The notes below the pieces were generated by a model that worked only from the letters and a program-made list of their open reading frames with translations, was not told the DNA's origin and did no database searches. A DNA stretch of 64,000 nt from JACRLV01 sp045863555 (lineage in GTDB: Bacteria > Planctomycetota > Phycisphaerae > UBA1845 > Fen-1342): positions 372,001 through 436,000 of the forward strand of contig BTUU01000001.1 in the NCBI GenBank assembly GCA_045863555.1. Reading direction: 5' to 3'. The first letter of the stretch is position 1; every line of letters starts with the position of its first letter. The position numbers were made by a program, and so were the translations under genes. Positions 26,650 to 35,468 of this stretch are shown one piece after another.

Positions 26650-29600
26650 CTACCAGCAGAACTCGCCGTACGCGGTCATCAGGAACGCGAGGTCCTGAAT
26701 GTCGACATCTCCATCGCCATCGATGTCGCCGTCCGCGGCGGAGCTGTCCGTCTCGCCGTAATGAGCGAGCATGATCGCGAGGTCCAGGAGATCGACGTCC
26801 CGATCGCCATCCAGATCCACGCCGCACATCCGTTCATGAGCGCCCATATCGATGGGCGGCGCGCCGCTGCCGCGGTCGGGAGCGGTCGGGTCGCTTACGA
26901 AACGGGGCGAACCGAGGATGTCCACGCGAGAGGTTCCGTCGTACGCGCTGTTGCTACCGGCGTCGACGCATGGAGAACCCGGGAGCAGATCGAGCTCATG
27001 GCTCGACCGGTCGCGGAAACGCGGATCCGCGCTGGTATTGCCCGACCCGCTCCAGCCGCCCTGGACGCACGAGTAGGTGACGGCGGCAGTCCCGCCCACG
27101 TGCTGAATCTGATGGAAGCGCTTCACACCGCCGTTCGCCCAGAGGATCGAGTTGCGGACGCTCAGCGCGGCGTATTCGGCCGTGATTCCGCCGCCTGTAA
27201 TCGCGGCGTCGGCGAGATTGTCGGCGAGCGTCGAGTTGACCAGGTTCAACGCGCCGCCGAGGGCGAACAGCCCGCCGCCGCGCTGAGCGGAATTGGCGTG
27301 CACGACGCAGTTGGAGAGCGTCAGCGTCGAATCGTCCGCCGCGGCGGCCGCGCCGCCGTCGAGCGCCGCGCGGTTCTCGAGCAGGCTGCACGCGTCGACG
27401 GTCGCGTGCGATGCTTCCACGAACAATCCGGCTCCGACGGCGGCGGCACACTGCTCGAACGTGCACCGTTCGACGCGCAGCGTTGACTCCGACGCGAAGA
27501 GCCCGCCTCCGAGCCGCGTCGCGGTGTTCTCCGCGAAGTCGCAGTCGAGCAGGGCGGCCGTGGATGCACGGACGGACGCGCCGCCGCCTTCCTCCGCTGA
27601 TCCGCGAATGAACCTGAAACCGCGCACCACGGCGGCCGGTACGGATTCGATGGTGAGCACCGTTCCGGCCGTCGGCGCGGTCACAAGCGTGGAGCCGGGC
27701 CCGGGTTCGGAAATGACGGCCAGATCGGGGGCGAGCAGGCGCAGATGCTCGTGGTAGACGCCGGCGCGCACCAGGATCACGCGGCCGCACGGATCGACTG
27801 CGGCGTCGATGGCGGCCTGAATCGAGGCGAAGTCGGCGGGGCCGTCGTCGTCGACGATGAAGCCGGCGTATTCGACCGCGCCGATATCGCTGCGCGGCGT
27901 CCCGTCGCGATCGCCGTCGTTGAAGCGTGGACAGCCGCGGCCGTCGAGGTCCGAATCGGGGATTCCCGGTCTTCCGGCGTCGAGCAGCGCCGAGGCGGCG
28001 TCGATCCGCACATCGCCGCCGAGCGGATCGACGAAGCGGGGGTCGCCCTCGCGGTTGTCCGCCCCCCAGTTGAGGATGCCGCCCGCCGCGATCGATATGG
28101 CCGACTGGCCGCCTTCGATGAGCGAGTAATCAACGGTCAGGCTGTCGCCGGCGGCTCGGATCAGGATGCTCGCGGCCGGCCCGATGCGGGTGTTGATGTT
28201 TGCGGCGGCGGCGCATTGATCGACGACGACGCTGCCCTCGACGTGCAGCAGCGCGCCTTCCGGGGCGCGGTTGTCGGCAAATGTGCAGCGACGCAGAACC
28301 AGCGGCGCGGCCGGGGGGGCGTAGTTGCGCACGGAAGCCACCGCGGCGCCCGAGGTCGAGGCGCTGTTGCCGACGAAGATGCAGTCGGTGTACGTGCCGC
28401 CGCCCTGGACCGCGCCGCCGCGCCCGGTAACCCAGGTGGTCCGGTTGCGTTCAAAGCGGCAGCGGCGGAACTCGACCGACGACACGTTGCCATCGACCGC
28501 GCCGCCCGCGTTGGCGGTGTTCTCCGTGAATTGACAGTCCTCGAAGCGGGCTACCGCGCCGACATAGACCGCGCCGCCGCCGGAGGACGAGCTCTGATTG
28601 CCCCGGAACTGGCAGCGGCGCACGGTGACGGGTCCGCTGCTGAGGTACATCGCGCCGCCCCAGGAACTCTGGCGGTTGTTTTCGAAGATGCAATCCTCGA
28701 TCTCGGCGGACGCATCGCTGCCCACGAGATGGAACGCCGCGCCGCGCCCGGTCGCGGCGTTGTTGATGAACCGCGAGCGCTGGAGCGAGATGTGCAGCGG
28801 TCCGGCCTGTCGCAACTCCAGGGCGCCGCGCCGGCCGGTGGCGCTGAATCCGTTGTTCTCGAACCGGCAGTCGCGGATCTTCAGGATCCCGGTGAGCGAT
28901 TCGGTCAGCAGACCCGCGGCCGAGTTGTTCAGGAACGCGCAGTTTCCCAGGCGCAATTCGATCTCGCCGATGGCCTGCGCGCCCCAGCTTCCGCAGTTGT
29001 CGACGGTGCAGTCCTCGAAAGACGCGCCGGTGTCCTCGATGTAGAAGCCGGGGCCGGCGCAGAGTGTGAAGGTGCAATTCCGGATTACGGGATCCGCCCG
29101 ATAGATGGTGACCGCGCCGCGGGCGCTGCCGGTCTGGCGAAATACGCAGTTCTCGAGCCGGGCTTCGCTGCGGGAAACGTGGATCGCCGCGCCGGTCTCG
29201 ACGGTATCACCGCCGCTGCCCTCGATTCGACCCACGCCGCCGCGGAACGTAATGCCCTGCAGGCTGCTGTCGTCGCCGAGCGCGGGGCCGAGCGTGAAGG
29301 CGCGGTGCGGTTCGGCGAACGTGCCCTGCGGGTCGATGATCGTGGCTGCGACGACGGCGGGATCGGCCGGATTGGAGCTGCGGATCGTGATCGATCGCTC
29401 GCGCAGCAGGATGTCGCGGTTTCGAGCACCGGAATAGGTGCCCGGCAGCAGGACGACGGCGTCGCCTTCAAAGGGCTGCGAACTGTCCAGGGCGCCCTGA
29501 ATCGTCGCTTTCGGCCCGCTGGTGCCGTCGTAGGTCGGCGCGTTCCCATCGTAGGCGTCGTTGCCCGTCGGCGAGACCCAGATCGTCCGGCCGGGGACGA

Positions 29601-31509
29601 GTGGATTGCTGGAACGGTTGTACTCCGCCGCGCTGGTGGCGAGATCGCCGTCGGGGTCGGCGGCCGGATCGCCGCCGGTGGGCGAACCGAAATACTGCTG
29701 CTCCCACCAGTCGGGCATCCGGTCGGCGTCGGCGTCGTTGAATTCGTCCACGCCGATGTCGGAGCGGCCGTCCGCGATCCGCGGTTCACCGTCGAGATCG
29801 AGCTGCCCCGCGCCGCCCGTGGGGCCGGCGTCGATGCAGGGTGAATCGGCGCGGAGGTGCAGATCGTTGCGCCGCAGACCCGGCGAGGTGGTGATGTTTC
29901 CCGGGCCCCAGGTGAGCGCGCTGTCGGGCGCGACCAGGATCCGCGCCGCGCCGCCCTCGATGGCGCTGTACTGGACGTCGAGCGATCCGTCCGAGTCGGC
30001 GTAGGCGATGGGCGCTTCCGAGGCCTCGACCCGCGCGAGAATCGTTCCGACGAGGCGAATCTGGGCGCCATAGGCGCGCAGCACGTAATCGGGCGTCTGC
30101 TGAATGTCTTCGATGAGGGTGCAGCGCTCGAACGTCAGGACGGTGTCGCCGGTGGCGATGGCCATCAGGTCGGGGAAGCCGCGCAGCACGCAGTTTCGGA
30201 ATGTCGTCGCCGAGCCGACGAACTCGAGTTCCCGGCCATTGCCTTCGAAGATGCAGTTTTCAAACAACGAGCTGCCGATGAGCGCCCGGGTGCTGCCATT
30301 GCGTCGGAATTCGCAGCGCCGGGCGGTAAGGCTGCCGCCGATCGCAGAGCCCAGGTTGTCGGTGATGCTGCAATCCTCGAGCGTGAAGTCTCCCCAGACG
30401 GCGGTGGCGCAGGTGTTCCGCCGGACGGTGCAGCGGCGGAGAACGGCGCTGCCTTCGGTCTTCACGGTATTGGCTTCGGAGGAATTGTCCTCGACGGTGC
30501 AGTCTTCGATCGTTCCCGCGAGGTTCAGCGCGTTGCTGTTGTAGCGGAACGTGCAGCGCGCGACGGTGTGAGCGCCGTTGACGCCGAAGGCGGCCTGCGT
30601 GAAATACTGCGCGCCGTTGTGTTCGAACCGGCAGTCGAAAATGCTGAGGGTCCCGCCGTTCGCTGCTGCGCCCGCGCCGCGGGCGGCTGAATTCTCGTAG
30701 AACTCGCATTCGCGGATGGTCGCCGTGCCGAGCCGCAGCGAGACGCCGCCGCCCATCTCGGTATCGCTGATTCCGGGCGGATTGTTTCCGGCGTAGTTCC
30801 GCCGAAAGACGCTGCCGCGAACCTCGGAACTGCCCTGGTTGAACCGAATCGCTCCGCCTTCGATCGCGGCGTGGTTGTCCTCGAAGGTGCAGTCGACGAT
30901 GGTCGCGTTGCCATTCCCGATCGAGATCGCGCCTCCGTTGGAATCGGCGGAGTTGCCGGTGAACGTACAGCCGGTGATGAGCGGGGCGCCTACGAGCACG
31001 TGGATTGCGCCGCCGTTGACGTTTCCGCGGTTGTTCGTGAAGACGCAATTGCGGATCGTGGGGCTGGAACTCGTGCAGAGGATTGCCCCGCCCGGGCCGG
31101 GGGTTTCGCGAACGTGACCATTGCGGATGGTGATTCCCTCGAGCACCGATTCGGCCGTCTCGCCGCTGTCGAACTGGAAGGCGCGGCCGTTATCGAGCGC
31201 ATCGATGATGCAGTTTGCGGGGCCGTTTGCGCTTCGGACCGTGATCCGCTTGCCGTAGTAGCGGATCCACCGGTCGGCGAAATCCGTGTAGAGTCCGTCG
31301 GCCAGGATCACGATGTCCCCGTCGGCGGCCGCGTCGACGCCGGCCTGAATCGTCCGCCGGGGCCCGCAGGCGTCCCCGTCCCAGACCTCGCACAGGCCCG
31401 ACCAGGAATCATTGCCGGTCGATGGATTCACATAGATGGTTCCGGCGAGCGCGGTGCAGGATATCCACCCGAAGAGGCAGAGTGCTGCCCGCGAGAATGG
31501 CTGTGGCAT
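26650..31509 (-). CDS. Giant secreted right-handed beta-helix protein with dockerin-like tail
   Basis: 1619 residues with a signal peptide ending near TALAG. Three modules each begin with an IYVNPSTGNDSWSG-like strand and pectate-lyase-type entry (about residues 25, 640 and 1218) and continue as many short parallel-beta-helix coils (the C-F-E/R-x-N-x-A-x-x-GGA pattern). From about 1560 the duplicated VDLDGDRDVDLLDLA / GDIDGDGDVDIQDLA dockerin-like repeat ends the protein. Such proteins are surface adhesins or polysaccharide-binding proteins; no catalytic residues are evident. The gene lies between two copies of the rpsI tail. Confidence 0.85.
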   Translation of the reverse strand: MPQPFSRAALCLFGWISCTALAGTIYVNPSTGNDSWSGLCEVWDGDACGPRRTIQAGVDAAADGDIVILADGLYTDFADRWIRYYGKRITVRSANGPANCIIDALDNGRAFQFDSGETAESVLEGITIRNGHVRETPGPGGAILCTSSSPTIRNCVFTNNRGNVNGGAIHVLVGAPLITGCTFTGNSADSNGGAISIGNGNATIVDCTFEDNHAAIEGGAIRFNQGSSEVRGSVFRRNYAGNNPPGISDTEMGGGVSLRLGTATIRECEFYENSAARGAGAAANGGTLSIFDCRFEHNGAQYFTQAAFGVNGAHTVARCTFRYNSNALNLAGTIEDCTVEDNSSEANTVKTEGSAVLRRCTVRRNTCATAVWGDFTLEDCSITDNLGSAIGGSLTARRCEFRRNGSTRALIGSSLFENCIFEGNGRELEFVGSATTFRNCVLRGFPDLMAIATGDTVLTFERCTLIEDIQQTPDYVLRAYGAQIRLVGTILARVEASEAPIAYADSDGSLDVQYSAIEGGAARILVAPDSALTWGPGNITTSPGLRRNDLHLRADSPCIDAGPTGGAGQLDLDGEPRIADGRSDIGVDEFNDADADRMPDWWEQQYFGSPTGGDPAADPDGDLATSAAEYNRSSNPLVPGRTIWVSPTGNDAYDGNAPTYDGTSGPKATIQGALDSSQPFEGDAVVLLPGTYSGARNRDILLRERSITIRSSNPADPAVVAATIIDPQGTFAEPHRAFTLGPALGDDSSLQGITFRGGVGRIEGSGGDTVETGAAIHVSRSEARLENCVFRQTGSARGAVTIYRADPVIRNCTFTLCAGPGFYIEDTGASFEDCTVDNCGSWGAQAIGEIELRLGNCAFLNNSAAGLLTESLTGILKIRDCRFENNGFSATGRRGALELRQAGPLHISLQRSRFINNAATGRGAAFHLVGSDASAEIEDCIFENNRQSSWGGAMYLSSGPVTVRRCQFRGNQSSSSGGGAVYVGAVARFEDCQFTENTANAGGAVDGNVSSVEFRRCRFERNRTTWVTGRGGAVQGGGTYTDCIFVGNSASTSGAAVASVRNYAPPAAPLVLRRCTFADNRAPEGALLHVEGSVVVDQCAAAANINTRIGPAASILIRAAGDSLTVDYSLIEGGQSAISIAAGGILNWGADNREGDPRFVDPLGGDVRIDAASALLDAGRPGIPDSDLDGRGCPRFNDGDRDGTPRSDIGAVEYAGFIVDDDGPADFASIQAAIDAAVDPCGRVILVRAGVYHEHLRLLAPDLAVISEPGPGSTLVTAPTAGTVLTIESVPAAVVRGFRFIRGSAEEGGGASVRASTAALLDCDFAENTATRLGGGLFASESTLRVERCTFEQCAAAVGAGLFVEASHATVDACSLLENRAALDGGAAAAADDSTLTLSNCVVHANSAQRGGGLFALGGALNLVNSTLADNLADAAITGGGITAEYAALSVRNSILWANGGVKRFHQIQHVGGTAAVTYSCVQGGWSGSGNTSADPRFRDRSSHELDLLPGSPCVDAGSNSAYDGTSRVDILGSPRFVSDPTAPDRGSGAPPIDMGAHERMCGVDLDGDRDVDLLDLAIMLAHYGETDSSAADGDIDGDGDVDIQDLAFLMTAYGEFCW

Positions 31510-31770
31510 GTTAGATCCCCGTTTCGACTGAACCTACTGACATAGCAAGGGCGATGCCAAAGGTCGGCAATGATGGCCCGGCGGCGCAAATCAGCGGGAT
31601 TTACGCGAGAGGAGCCGGAAATCGCGGGATGCCGCTGAGGGCCGCTCGCAGGGGCGCGACGGCCGGTGATGCGAGGGTCATCCGTTCGTTGGTGGGCTCC
31701 GCGGGAGCGAGGGTTCCAACAGGCTCTGTGCTTGGTTATTATCGGACGGTGACCAGAACTGATGGGTATG
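31510..31770. other. Upstream region of the beta-helix gene
   Basis: This 260-bp stretch has no credible gene on either strand. It should hold the promoter of the beta-helix gene, but no clear consensus is visible. It lies inside the segment framed by the two rpsI-tail repeats and does not match sequence elsewhere in the window. Confidence 0.4.
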
Positions 31771-31925
31771 CCGGGCGAGCGCTCGGCGTCGCTTCCAGTT
31801 CTCGAAAGGTTGGAGAGAGTCTCGACTGGGATCCAGCAATCACCCCGGCGACCGAGGAATCGGTCGCCGGGGCGATTCGCTTTCGCGGACGTGCGCGTTT
31901 GAATCGGACGGACGCCGCGTCCGGG
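31771..31925 (+). repeat. Direct repeat copy B: vestigial rpsI tail plus hairpin
   Basis: This duplicates the rpsI 3' end. The frame still reads RASARRRFQFSKG but lacks the rest of rpsI. The hairpin CCCCGGCGACC (31843-31853) / GGTCGCCGGGG (31862-31872) is a perfect 11-bp stem: the G-U pair of copy A is A-U here, so pairing is kept. It ends directly at the ClC gene stop codon. Confidence 0.75.
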
Positions 31926-33503
31926 TCACGTTCCGCGCGTGAGTTCGTCGATGCACAGCATCATCTTGCCCGTCGCGCCATGCAGTGCGAGGACCAGCTC
32001 ATCGCCGACCGCGAGCTGCGTGCTGCCGTCAGGGACGATTTCCGACCCGGCGCGCTCGATGACGACGACGAGGCAGCCGGGGGGCAGGCCGGCGTCGCGG
32101 AGCGTTTTTCCTTCCAGCTTCGACCCCGATTCGACGACCTTATGGAGGATCGTCGACTCGCGTGCGCCTTCGGTCGCGAGCGACGCGTTCGGGATGCGGG
32201 CGATGTCGCGCTGGAGGAGCGCCTCGTAGATCGGGACGTCGCCCAGCCGCTCGGCGACGAGGTACGCGGTGAGGCACGCCACCACGAGTGCGAACATCTG
32301 CTCGTAATTGCCGGTCATCTCGATGATCAGCACGATGCCCGTCAGCGGCGCGCGGACGATGGCGCTGAAATACGCAGCCATGCCGATCACCGCGAACGCG
32401 GCGGGCGTCGGCGATCCCGGGATTACGAGCGCCGCGAGCTGGCCGATCATGAGTCCGATGAGGGCCCCGAGGAGCAGCAGGGGGGCGAAGATGCCGCCGG
32501 GAGCGCCCGAGCCATACGAGATCACGGTCAGCGCGAACTTCGCCACGAAAAGCGCGAGGATGACGCCGATGCCGCCGAGCGCACCGGTCAGTACACGCTC
32601 GGCCGACTGGTGTCCGCCGCCGACGGCATCGGGCAGCCACCATGCGACCAGCCCCGCCAGGATGCCGGCGTACGCGGGGTGGATCCAGCGCGGGCCGGGA
32701 ACGTACCGGGCGTACGCATCGAGGCCGAAAATGAGCCCGCGGTTGAACACGACGCCGAGAAGACCGCAGACCAGTCCCACGAGCGCGACGAGCGGCAGCG
32801 CGGAGAGCGGCGGCATCGGGTAGCCGTGGATCGCGAACGAGGGCATCTGCCCGTGGAACGTGCGCGTGACCATGTCGGCGGTGACGGACGCGATCAGAGC
32901 AGTTCCATACGTCACCGGCGAGAGCTCCCGACGAAGCTCTTCGATTACGAAAATGAACCCGGCCAGCGGCGCGTTGAACGCCGCCGCGACGCCCGCCCCC
33001 GCGCCGCACGTGATCAGGTGCATGCGCGACCGCCGCGGAACGCGCAGCAGCACGCCTACGCCTTTTCCGACGGCCGCGCCAAGCTGAACGGTCGGCCCTT
33101 CGCGGCCGAGCGAGAGGCCCGCGCCGATGCCCAGAACGCCGGCGATAAACTTGACGGGCAGAACCCTGGCCCAGCGGAACTCGCGGAGATAGAGGAGAAC
33201 GGCCTTGACGTGGGGAATGCCGCTGCCGGCGGACTCAGGAGCGATCGCGACGGTCAGCCAGCCCACCAGCCCGCCGACGACGCCGCCGATCAGCGGAAGG
33301 ACGGCCCAGCCCCACATGGGATGCACGTGGAGCGAGTTCAGCAGCGCCTGCCGCGCAGTCTCGGCGGAATAGAGCGACCACTGGAAGAGCAGGGCGACCG
33401 CCCCCGCGAGCAGGCCGACGACGGCCGCGCGGATGAAGTGATGCTGCCGGCGCTCGAAGAGAGTGACGCGACCTTTCGGTTCCGATTGGGCGTGGTCGAC
33501 CAT
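31926..33503 (-). CDS. ClC-type chloride/proton antiporter with C-terminal TrkA-C domain
   Basis: 525 residues with the ClC selectivity-filter motifs GSGIP (93-97) and GREGP (133-137, gating Glu 135). The proton-glutamate pair in NAPLAGFIFVIEE (188-189) and the Tyr in VPIYEALL, which matches the central Tyr of E. coli ClcA, are also present. These residues favour a Cl-/H+ antiporter over a channel. The last ~75 residues form a TrkA-C (RCK-C) type regulatory domain instead of CBS domains. The gene ends against repeat copy B and is alone on its strand apart from the phospholipase gene 37 bp upstream. Confidence 0.9.
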   Translation of the reverse strand: MVDHAQSEPKGRVTLFERRQHHFIRAAVVGLLAGAVALLFQWSLYSAETARQALLNSLHVHPMWGWAVLPLIGGVVGGLVGWLTVAIAPESAGSGIPHVKAVLLYLREFRWARVLPVKFIAGVLGIGAGLSLGREGPTVQLGAAVGKGVGVLLRVPRRSRMHLITCGAGAGVAAAFNAPLAGFIFVIEELRRELSPVTYGTALIASVTADMVTRTFHGQMPSFAIHGYPMPPLSALPLVALVGLVCGLLGVVFNRGLIFGLDAYARYVPGPRWIHPAYAGILAGLVAWWLPDAVGGGHQSAERVLTGALGGIGVILALFVAKFALTVISYGSGAPGGIFAPLLLLGALIGLMIGQLAALVIPGSPTPAAFAVIGMAAYFSAIVRAPLTGIVLIIEMTGNYEQMFALVVACLTAYLVAERLGDVPIYEALLQRDIARIPNASLATEGARESTILHKVVESGSKLEGKTLRDAGLPPGCLVVVIERAGSEIVPDGSTQLAVGDELVLALHGATGKMMLCIDELTRGT

Positions 33504-33540
33504 CTCGACGGGCTGTCCTCTCTCAGCGGGCGCAAACGGA

Positions 33541-34563
33541 CTATCTGGCCGGCTCGCGGCCCGGGAGCGATTCCACCTTCAGCTCGTCGTAGAACTGGAA
33601 ATCCGCGATCTGCTTGGCGTTCGGCGCGGCCCGGTCCCAGGCGGCCGCGTAGAGGGCGGCGAGCATCGTCGCGCCGTCGCGGAGGCGGGCTTCGATGTGC
33701 TCCTTGCCGGGCGGACCGTCGAGTTCGCCCGATTTTTCGAGCTTGTAGGTCGGCTCCATCTGCTCGTGCGAACGGCGGATGTGGGCCAGGACGTCGTTCC
33801 ACGGATCGCGGGCGTCGACCTTTCGGTCGAACTTCGTGCCCGCTTTGAGACTCGCGTACGTCAGGCCGTGCTTTTCGAGCACGCCGCCGTCGATGTACGC
33901 GTGGAATTTGTTGCTCGTCGTGTAGCCGCCGGGGTTGTCGCCGACCCAGCCGTTGAAGTGTTTCGTGGTGTGCAGCGGTTGCGCGGCGTCGCCGACGAAA
34001 TGGCTGAGCACGCCCATGTGGTAGATCGCATTCTCGCGGGCCTGCTCAAGCTGGAACGCACGGTTCGGGTCGTTGATCTGCTCGAGGATGCGGACCTGGT
34101 TGAACGCGCACTGGAGCTTGGCGTAGTGCTCGACGATTTCGTGCGCGATAAAGCCCGGCCACTCCTTCGTGCGGTCGGCGTCTTTCGAGGCGTCGTATTC
34201 GCGGATCTGCTCGGGGTGGACGTGCTTGGCGACGGCGAGCGCCCGCATGTACTCGTAGCGCAGCGGCGGAATCGTCTCCAGCGTCAGGCCGAAACCCTCC
34301 AGATCCTCGATGTCGAGGAAGTGGTCCATCTTGTTTTCATGGTTGAGGGCGTCGAAGGGGGTGCTGCGCCAGCGGTCGGGCTCGCTCGACTGGAAGGCGA
34401 CGCGGTCGCGGACCTTCGCGTCCTTGAGCCACGCGGGCGTCTTCTCGCCCATGCCGTCGAGGGCGAGGTACGTGATCGTGCGGTGGCCGTGGGCGTTCCA
34501 GGCCCAGCCGGCAGGCAGGAGGCACTGGGCGATCGTAAAGGCGGCCAGAAAGCGTCGGAACAT
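33541..34563 (-). CDS. Exported zinc-dependent phospholipase C / S1-P1 nuclease-like protein
   Basis: 340 residues. A signal peptide is followed by an N-terminus (WNAHGHRTI) of the type that coordinates zinc in the PLC/P1-nuclease superfamily. Further ligands are in HFLDIED, HEIVEHYAK and HFVGDAAQPLH. The fold is alpha-helical. The family cleaves phosphodiesters in phospholipids or nucleic acids, and sequence alone does not separate the two. GGGGAG precedes the ATG. The zinc site looks complete. Confidence 0.8.
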   Translation of the reverse strand: MFRRFLAAFTIAQCLLPAGWAWNAHGHRTITYLALDGMGEKTPAWLKDAKVRDRVAFQSSEPDRWRSTPFDALNHENKMDHFLDIEDLEGFGLTLETIPPLRYEYMRALAVAKHVHPEQIREYDASKDADRTKEWPGFIAHEIVEHYAKLQCAFNQVRILEQINDPNRAFQLEQARENAIYHMGVLSHFVGDAAQPLHTTKHFNGWVGDNPGGYTTSNKFHAYIDGGVLEKHGLTYASLKAGTKFDRKVDARDPWNDVLAHIRRSHEQMEPTYKLEKSGELDGPPGKEHIEARLRDGATMLAALYAAAWDRAAPNAKQIADFQFYDELKVESLPGREPAR

Positions 34564-34656
34564 CGAGCGGCTCCCCTGTTCATATCCGCGCGTCGGTGCA
34601 TCCGCCGGCGGAAAACGGGGAGTCTATCAAACGCGGCGCGATGCAGCGACGGGCTG

Positions 34657-35364
34657 TCAGTGATTTCGCCGGGCGAAGTCGGGGTTGGCGTGCAGGGGGA
34701 TTGCGCCGGCGGTGCGAGGATCGGCGGGCAGGCCGAACGCGGGGCGGAGGGCAAGAAGTTCGAGGACCTTTTTGTCGGGAAGGCGGTTCACGCCGCCCGC
34801 GTGCTTGGCGAGGAGCAGCATGCGGCAGTAGGCCTCCAGCACTTCCGTGTTCCAGATGGCCTGCTGGAGATTCGGACCCCAGGTGATCGTGCCGTGGTTG
34901 CTGAGGACGACGGCGCAGGCGGAGGCGAGGAAGGGCTGGATCGTGGCCGCGAAGTTTGCATTGCCCGGCGTCTCGTAGGGCGCGAGCGGGACCTCCCCGA
35001 GGAAGATCTCGGCTTCGGGGACGATGCCGGACGGCGGCTTCTCCCCGGCCAGCGCGAACGCGGTGGCGCAGGGTGCGTGGCAATGCACGACGGCGCTCAC
35101 GTCCGGCCGGGCCTTGTAGACCTCGAGGTGGAGGAGGATCTCGCTGGTGCGTTTTCGGACGCCCCAGAGCTGTTTGCCTTGAAGGTCGACGATGCACAGG
35201 TCTCGCGGCGTCATGCGGCCTTTGTTGATGAGCGTGGGCGTGCAGAGGAACGCGTCGGGACCGAGGCGGTGCGAGATATTGCCGTCATTGGCGACGACGT
35301 AGCCGGCGGCCGAGAGACGCCGGCCAATGTCGCAGATTTCGAGGGCGAGGTCGAGGTTGAACAT
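34657..35364 (-). CDS. Class II aldolase/adducin family protein
   Basis: 235 residues. The catalytic Glu of the TSEILLHL motif (E75), the zinc ligands HCH (94-96) and the NHG motif near residue 155 are all present, as in fuculose-1-phosphate aldolase and ribulose-5-phosphate 4-epimerase. It probably cleaves or epimerises a sugar phosphate; the exact substrate is not determinable. A TACCAT hexamer 8 bases before the ATG may be a -10 element of a leaderless message. Confidence 0.85.
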   Translation of the reverse strand: MFNLDLALEICDIGRRLSAAGYVVANDGNISHRLGPDAFLCTPTLINKGRMTPRDLCIVDLQGKQLWGVRKRTSEILLHLEVYKARPDVSAVVHCHAPCATAFALAGEKPPSGIVPEAEIFLGEVPLAPYETPGNANFAATIQPFLASACAVVLSNHGTITWGPNLQQAIWNTEVLEAYCRMLLLAKHAGGVNRLPDKKVLELLALRPAFGLPADPRTAGAIPLHANPDFARRNH

Positions 35365-35393
35365 TTGCAGACATGGTATCGCGGGGGCGGACG

Positions 35394-35443
35394 GAATGCA
35401 GAATGCAGAAAGGTCGCCGCGGCCGGGCGTCCTCTCTGCATTC
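35394..35443. repeat. AATGCAGAATGCAGAA repeat with inverted partner
   Basis: GAATGCAGAATGCAGAAA begins here, and TCTGCATTC at 35435-35443 is the inverted match to its first nine bases, allowing a hairpin. The same motif recurs at 36799-36809 (minus) and 59006-59022, so it is a dispersed short repeat in this genome. Confidence 0.55.
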
Positions 35444-35468
35444 GCGGTACGGCAATCTCTGCCGCGAG

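Noticed and set aside
27745..29844. A 699-codon plus-strand frame inside the beta-helix gene
   Set aside because: It is antisense to the repeat-rich beta-helix coding region, and its apparent regularity mirrors the repeats of the true gene.
26477..31925. Insertion sequence or transposon around the beta-helix gene
   Set aside because: There is no transposase or integrase, and the flanking repeats are rpsI-derived direct repeats, not terminal inverted repeats.
31554..33848. A 764-codon plus-strand frame opposite the ClC gene
   Set aside because: It is a shadow of the ClC gene and runs through the duplicated rpsI tail in another frame.
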